Part shown: piece by piece, positions 61,751 through 64,000 of the stretch
Layout: the number at the start of each line of letters is the position of its first letter
How positions within the stretch are numbered: the stretch's first letter is position 1
Assembly: GCA_910577325.1 (NCBI GenBank)
Contig: CAJTMR010000001.1
Span: 114,384-178,383, forward strand
Direction of reading: 5' to 3'
DNA: 64,000 bases
Origin: an uncultured Parabacteroides sp.
Lineage (GTDB): Bacteria > Bacteroidota > Bacteroidia > Bacteroidales > Tannerellaceae
Program-made: the position numbers and the translations under genes
The notes under the pieces: model-generated
Databases searched by the model: none
Told to the model about the DNA's origin: nothing
What the model saw: only the letters and a program-made list of their open reading frames with translations

Positions 61751-63295
61751 TTATTCCATTATCTTTCTTAATAAATTCTTCATGCTTACCTTTTCCGAGA
61801 TAATGTCATGCAACTTGTCGATGCTTACACGTTCCTGTTCCATCGTATCGCGGAAGCGGATCGTGACACAATTATCCTTCAAAGTATCGTGGTCAACTGT
61901 AATACAGTACGGGGTTCCGATAGCATCCTGGCGACGATAGCGCTTGCCGATAGAGTCTTTCTCGTCATACTGGCAACGGAAATCGAAGCGCAACGACTTC
62001 ATGATCTCCTCGGCCTTTTCAGGCAGACCGTCTTTCTTTACCAACGGCAATACGGCAAGCTTGATAGGAGCCAATGCTGCGGGCAACTTCAATACGACAC
62101 GTGTCTCGCCGTTTTCCAACGTCTCTTCACAGTAAGAACCGGCCATCACACTCAGGAAAACACGGTCTACACCGATAGAGGTTTCGATCACGTACGGAGT
62201 GTAGCTTTGGTTCAGCTCGGGATCGAAATACTGGATCTTCTTGCCCGAGAACTTTTCATGCTGCCCCAAGTCGAAGTTCGTACGGCTATGGATACCTTCC
62301 ACTTCCTTGAAACCGAACGGCATTTCAAATTCGATATCGGTAGCGGCATTGGCATAGTGAGCAAGCTTTTCGTGATCGTGATAACGGTATTTTTCATCAC
62401 CCAACCCCATCGCCTGATGCCATTTCAAACGGGTAGCCTTCCATTGCTTGAACCATTCCATCTCTTCGCCCGGGCGAACGAAAAACTGCATTTCCATCTG
62501 TTCGAACTCGCGCATACGGAAAATGAACTGGCGAGCTACGATCTCGTTACGGAAAGCCTTACCGATCTGGGCGATACCGAAAGGTATTTTCATACGGCCG
62601 GTCTTCTGTACGTTCAGGAAGTTGACGAAAATACCCTGTGCCGTTTCCGGACGCAAATAGACTTTCATTGCCCCGTCGGCAGTCGATCCCATCTCGGTGG
62701 AGAACATCAGGTTGAACTGGCGGACATCGGTCCAGTTGCGGGTTCCAGAGATCGGGCAGACAATTTCGCAGTCCAAAATCAACTGGCGCAAGTCCTCGAA
62801 ATTGGAGTCGTTCATATCTTTCGAGAAACGTTCATGGATCTCGTTCCATTTGGCTTGGTATTCAAGCACCCGTCCGTTCGTTGCACGGAACTGGGCTTCG
62901 TCGAAAGCATCGCCGAATTTCTTCGCAGCCTTGGCCACTTCCTTATTCATCTTCTCCTCGATCTTGGCCAAGTGATCTTCGATCAGCACATCGGCACGAT
63001 ACCGTTTCTTGGAATCCTTGTTATCGATCAAAGGATCATTGAACGCGTCGACATGGCCGGATGCTTTCCAGATAGTAGGGTGCATAAAGATAGCCGAGTC
63101 GATTCCGACTACATTTTCGTGCAACAGCGTCATGCTGTCCCACCAGTATTTCTTTATGTTATTTTTCAACTCTACGCCATACTGTCCATAATCGTACACC
63201 GCACCCAATCCGTCATAAATTTCTGAAGAGGGGAATACGAATCCGTATTCTTTACAGTGCGAAACTAATTTCTTAAATACATCTTCTTGTGCCAT
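61751..63295 (-). CDS. glyS: Glycyl-tRNA synthetase, dimeric class II type
   Basis: 514 residues, the single-chain alpha2 type. The start has KKLVSHCKEYGFVFPSSEIY, motif 2 lies in KAFRNEIVARQFIFRMREFEQ and motif 3 in ETSIGVDRVFLSVM. It charges tRNA-Gly with glycine. It begins an operon with the FKBP lipoprotein. The many open frames on the other strand are shadows of its codon use. Confidence 0.96.
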   Translation of the reverse strand: MAQEDVFKKLVSHCKEYGFVFPSSEIYDGLGAVYDYGQYGVELKNNIKKYWWDSMTLLHENVVGIDSAIFMHPTIWKASGHVDAFNDPLIDNKDSKKRYRADVLIEDHLAKIEEKMNKEVAKAAKKFGDAFDEAQFRATNGRVLEYQAKWNEIHERFSKDMNDSNFEDLRQLILDCEIVCPISGTRNWTDVRQFNLMFSTEMGSTADGAMKVYLRPETAQGIFVNFLNVQKTGRMKIPFGIAQIGKAFRNEIVARQFIFRMREFEQMEMQFFVRPGEEMEWFKQWKATRLKWHQAMGLGDEKYRYHDHEKLAHYANAATDIEFEMPFGFKEVEGIHSRTNFDLGQHEKFSGKKIQYFDPELNQSYTPYVIETSIGVDRVFLSVMAGSYCEETLENGETRVVLKLPAALAPIKLAVLPLVKKDGLPEKAEEIMKSLRFDFRCQYDEKDSIGKRYRRQDAIGTPYCITVDHDTLKDNCVTIRFRDTMEQERVSIDKLHDIISEKVSMKNLLRKIME

Positions 63296-63451
63296 AGTAA
63301 TAATTATGCCTATTTATTAAGTTTGCAAAGTAAGTGATTTTTTCTGTAACCTGTAATAAATTCAGTATCTTATAAGATATTTTCAATGAAACACAGGCAA
63401 AAGTGGATGGATTTCTCTGTAAAAAGGAAAGAGGGATGCTTGTTCCAGAAG

Positions 63452-63516
63452 AGTTTCATGCAAGTGAAACAAAAGTTTCCCGCCGATGGAACAAAAGTTT
63501 CATGCCTATGGAACTT
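63452..63516. repeat. 22-bp-spaced repeat array D between lpdA and glyS
   Basis: Three units start at 63452, 63474 and 63496, exactly 22 bp apart. Each is GTTTC, 8 variable bases, GAAAC or GGAAC, then AAAA (TTTT at the end of the last). Read on the minus strand, the third unit is GTTCCATAGGCATGAAAC, the same 18-mer as inside the GH20 gene at 9572-9589. Confidence 0.9.
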
Positions 63517-63541
63517 TTTTCATCCGGCGGGAGAATAACTA

Positions 63542-64000
63542 TCAGAGCGCTTCTTTAAGGATCTCGCCAACGGTCGGATGCGGGAAGACTATGGCTTTCA
63601 GCTCATCGGCCTTCATTCCTTTTTCAATGGCGATACCGGCGATGACAATCAATTCGGAGGCCGGATTTCCCAAGAGATGGGCGCCGACGATCGTTTCGTC
63701 TTCGTCCAAAATCAACTTGCACACTCCGTTGCCTTGCTCGTTTTCGGCAACAAAACGGCCGGAGAACGCCATCGGTATCTTCTTGACGGTGTAAGGGGTT
63801 CCTTCGGCCTGCAATTCCTCTTCGGTCTTGCCGACACCCGCGATTTCGGGGTTGGTATAGACAACGCCCGGAATGGCTTTATAGCTCATGCTGCGGTTCT
63901 TGCCTAAAATATGGTCAACGGCCACTTCCGCCTCGCTGACAGCCGTATGTGCCAACAAAGAAAAAGCGGTAATATCGCCACAAGCATACACATTCGGAAT
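63542..64000 (-). CDS. lpdA: Dihydrolipoamide dehydrogenase, 3' part (start off the window)
   Basis: The frame is open from the window edge and covers about 152 C-terminal residues; the first codon shown as a start (GTG at 63991) is only the middle of the gene. It begins in the FAD-binding IPNVYACGDIT motif and continues into the dimerisation domain, ending PHPTVGEILKEAL with the catalytic His-x-x-x-x-Glu (HPTVGE). The enzyme reoxidises lipoyl groups in 2-oxoacid dehydrogenase or glycine cleavage complexes. The 22-bp repeat array follows it, then glyS on the same strand. Confidence 0.92.
   Translation of the reverse strand: MPNVYACGDITAFSLLAHTAVSEAEVAVDHILGKNRSMSYKAIPGVVYTNPEIAGVGKTEEELQAEGTPYTVKKIPMAFSGRFVAENEQGNGVCKLILDEDETIVGAHLLGNPASELIVIAGIAIEKGMKADELKAIVFPHPTVGEILKEAL

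Noticed and set aside
61808..63226. 472-residue open frame opposite glyS
   Set aside because: It is antisense to a complete glycyl-tRNA synthetase and has no family features or ribosome binding site.
63542..63991. Complete 149-residue protein starting at GTG 63991
   Set aside because: The frame continues to the window edge in phase with the FAD-binding motif of dihydrolipoamide dehydrogenase, so this is an internal codon of a truncated gene.

Overview
The window reads as a chromosomal segment of a gut Bacteroidales bacterium, most likely Parabacteroides or a close Tannerellaceae relative. The reasons are a SusC/SusD pair with a hybrid two-component regulator, Bacteroidetes-type -7 boxes (TAnnTTTG) upstream of many genes, many lipoproteins with an N-terminal Cys, 6-bladed propeller lipoproteins, and a Tannerella/Bacteroides-style sialic acid locus. 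The genus is inference; no rRNA or tRNA gene was seen.

Layout. 1-838: the 3'-truncated end of an Rpn-type nuclease gene with a GREE-repeat tail, followed by about 1 kb without a credible gene. 1861-2862: a propeller lipoprotein. 3040-14590: a sialoglycan catabolic cluster made of a ROK regulator, nanL, an epimerase, an MFS transporter, a sialidase, a GH20 hexosaminidase and one polypeptide joining a two-domain NanS esterase to a NanM-type mutarotase. The outer enzymes trim, deacetylate and mutarotate sialic acid; the transporter imports it; the lyase and epimerase turn it into GlcNAc. 14592-18458 (minus strand): a compact run of LOG, TIGR02757, AlkD-like and 2-hydroxyacid dehydrogenase genes, then a separate exported esterase. 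18631-20358: an SpmA-SpmB fusion and ybeY. 20533-26376: a lipoprotein, a LytS-like kinase, a LytTR regulator and two convergent envelope genes. 26669-32173: mnmG, a parS-like site, uvrC, dtd, a MazG-like gene and deoC. 32426-40347: polyprenyl synthase, polA, an ECF sigma with a membrane partner, ychF and a DUF1080/PHP-like lipoprotein. 40461-44740: a 26-codon small gene, an acyltransferase, two sigma factors and a DUF4252/sigma/membrane protein/DUF4252 cassette. 44862-47501: mutS. 47737-61098: a polysaccharide utilisation locus (sulfatase, hybrid regulator, SusC, SusD, GH3). 61183-64000: FKBP, glyS and the 3' end of a dihydrolipoamide dehydrogenase gene.

The least conventional signals are: (1) arrays of short palindromic words on a regular period of about 22 bp at several loci, each with its own word, one lying inside the GH20 coding sequence; (2) matching direct-repeat blocks at the same distance from two promoters in the LytS/LytTR module, which look like activator sites; (3) the NanS-NanM fusion; (4) a 50-bp perfect palindrome centred on the ybeY stop codon; (5) an exact parS-type site between mnmG and uvrC; (6) a 26-codon gene with its own promoter-like box, RBS and terminator.
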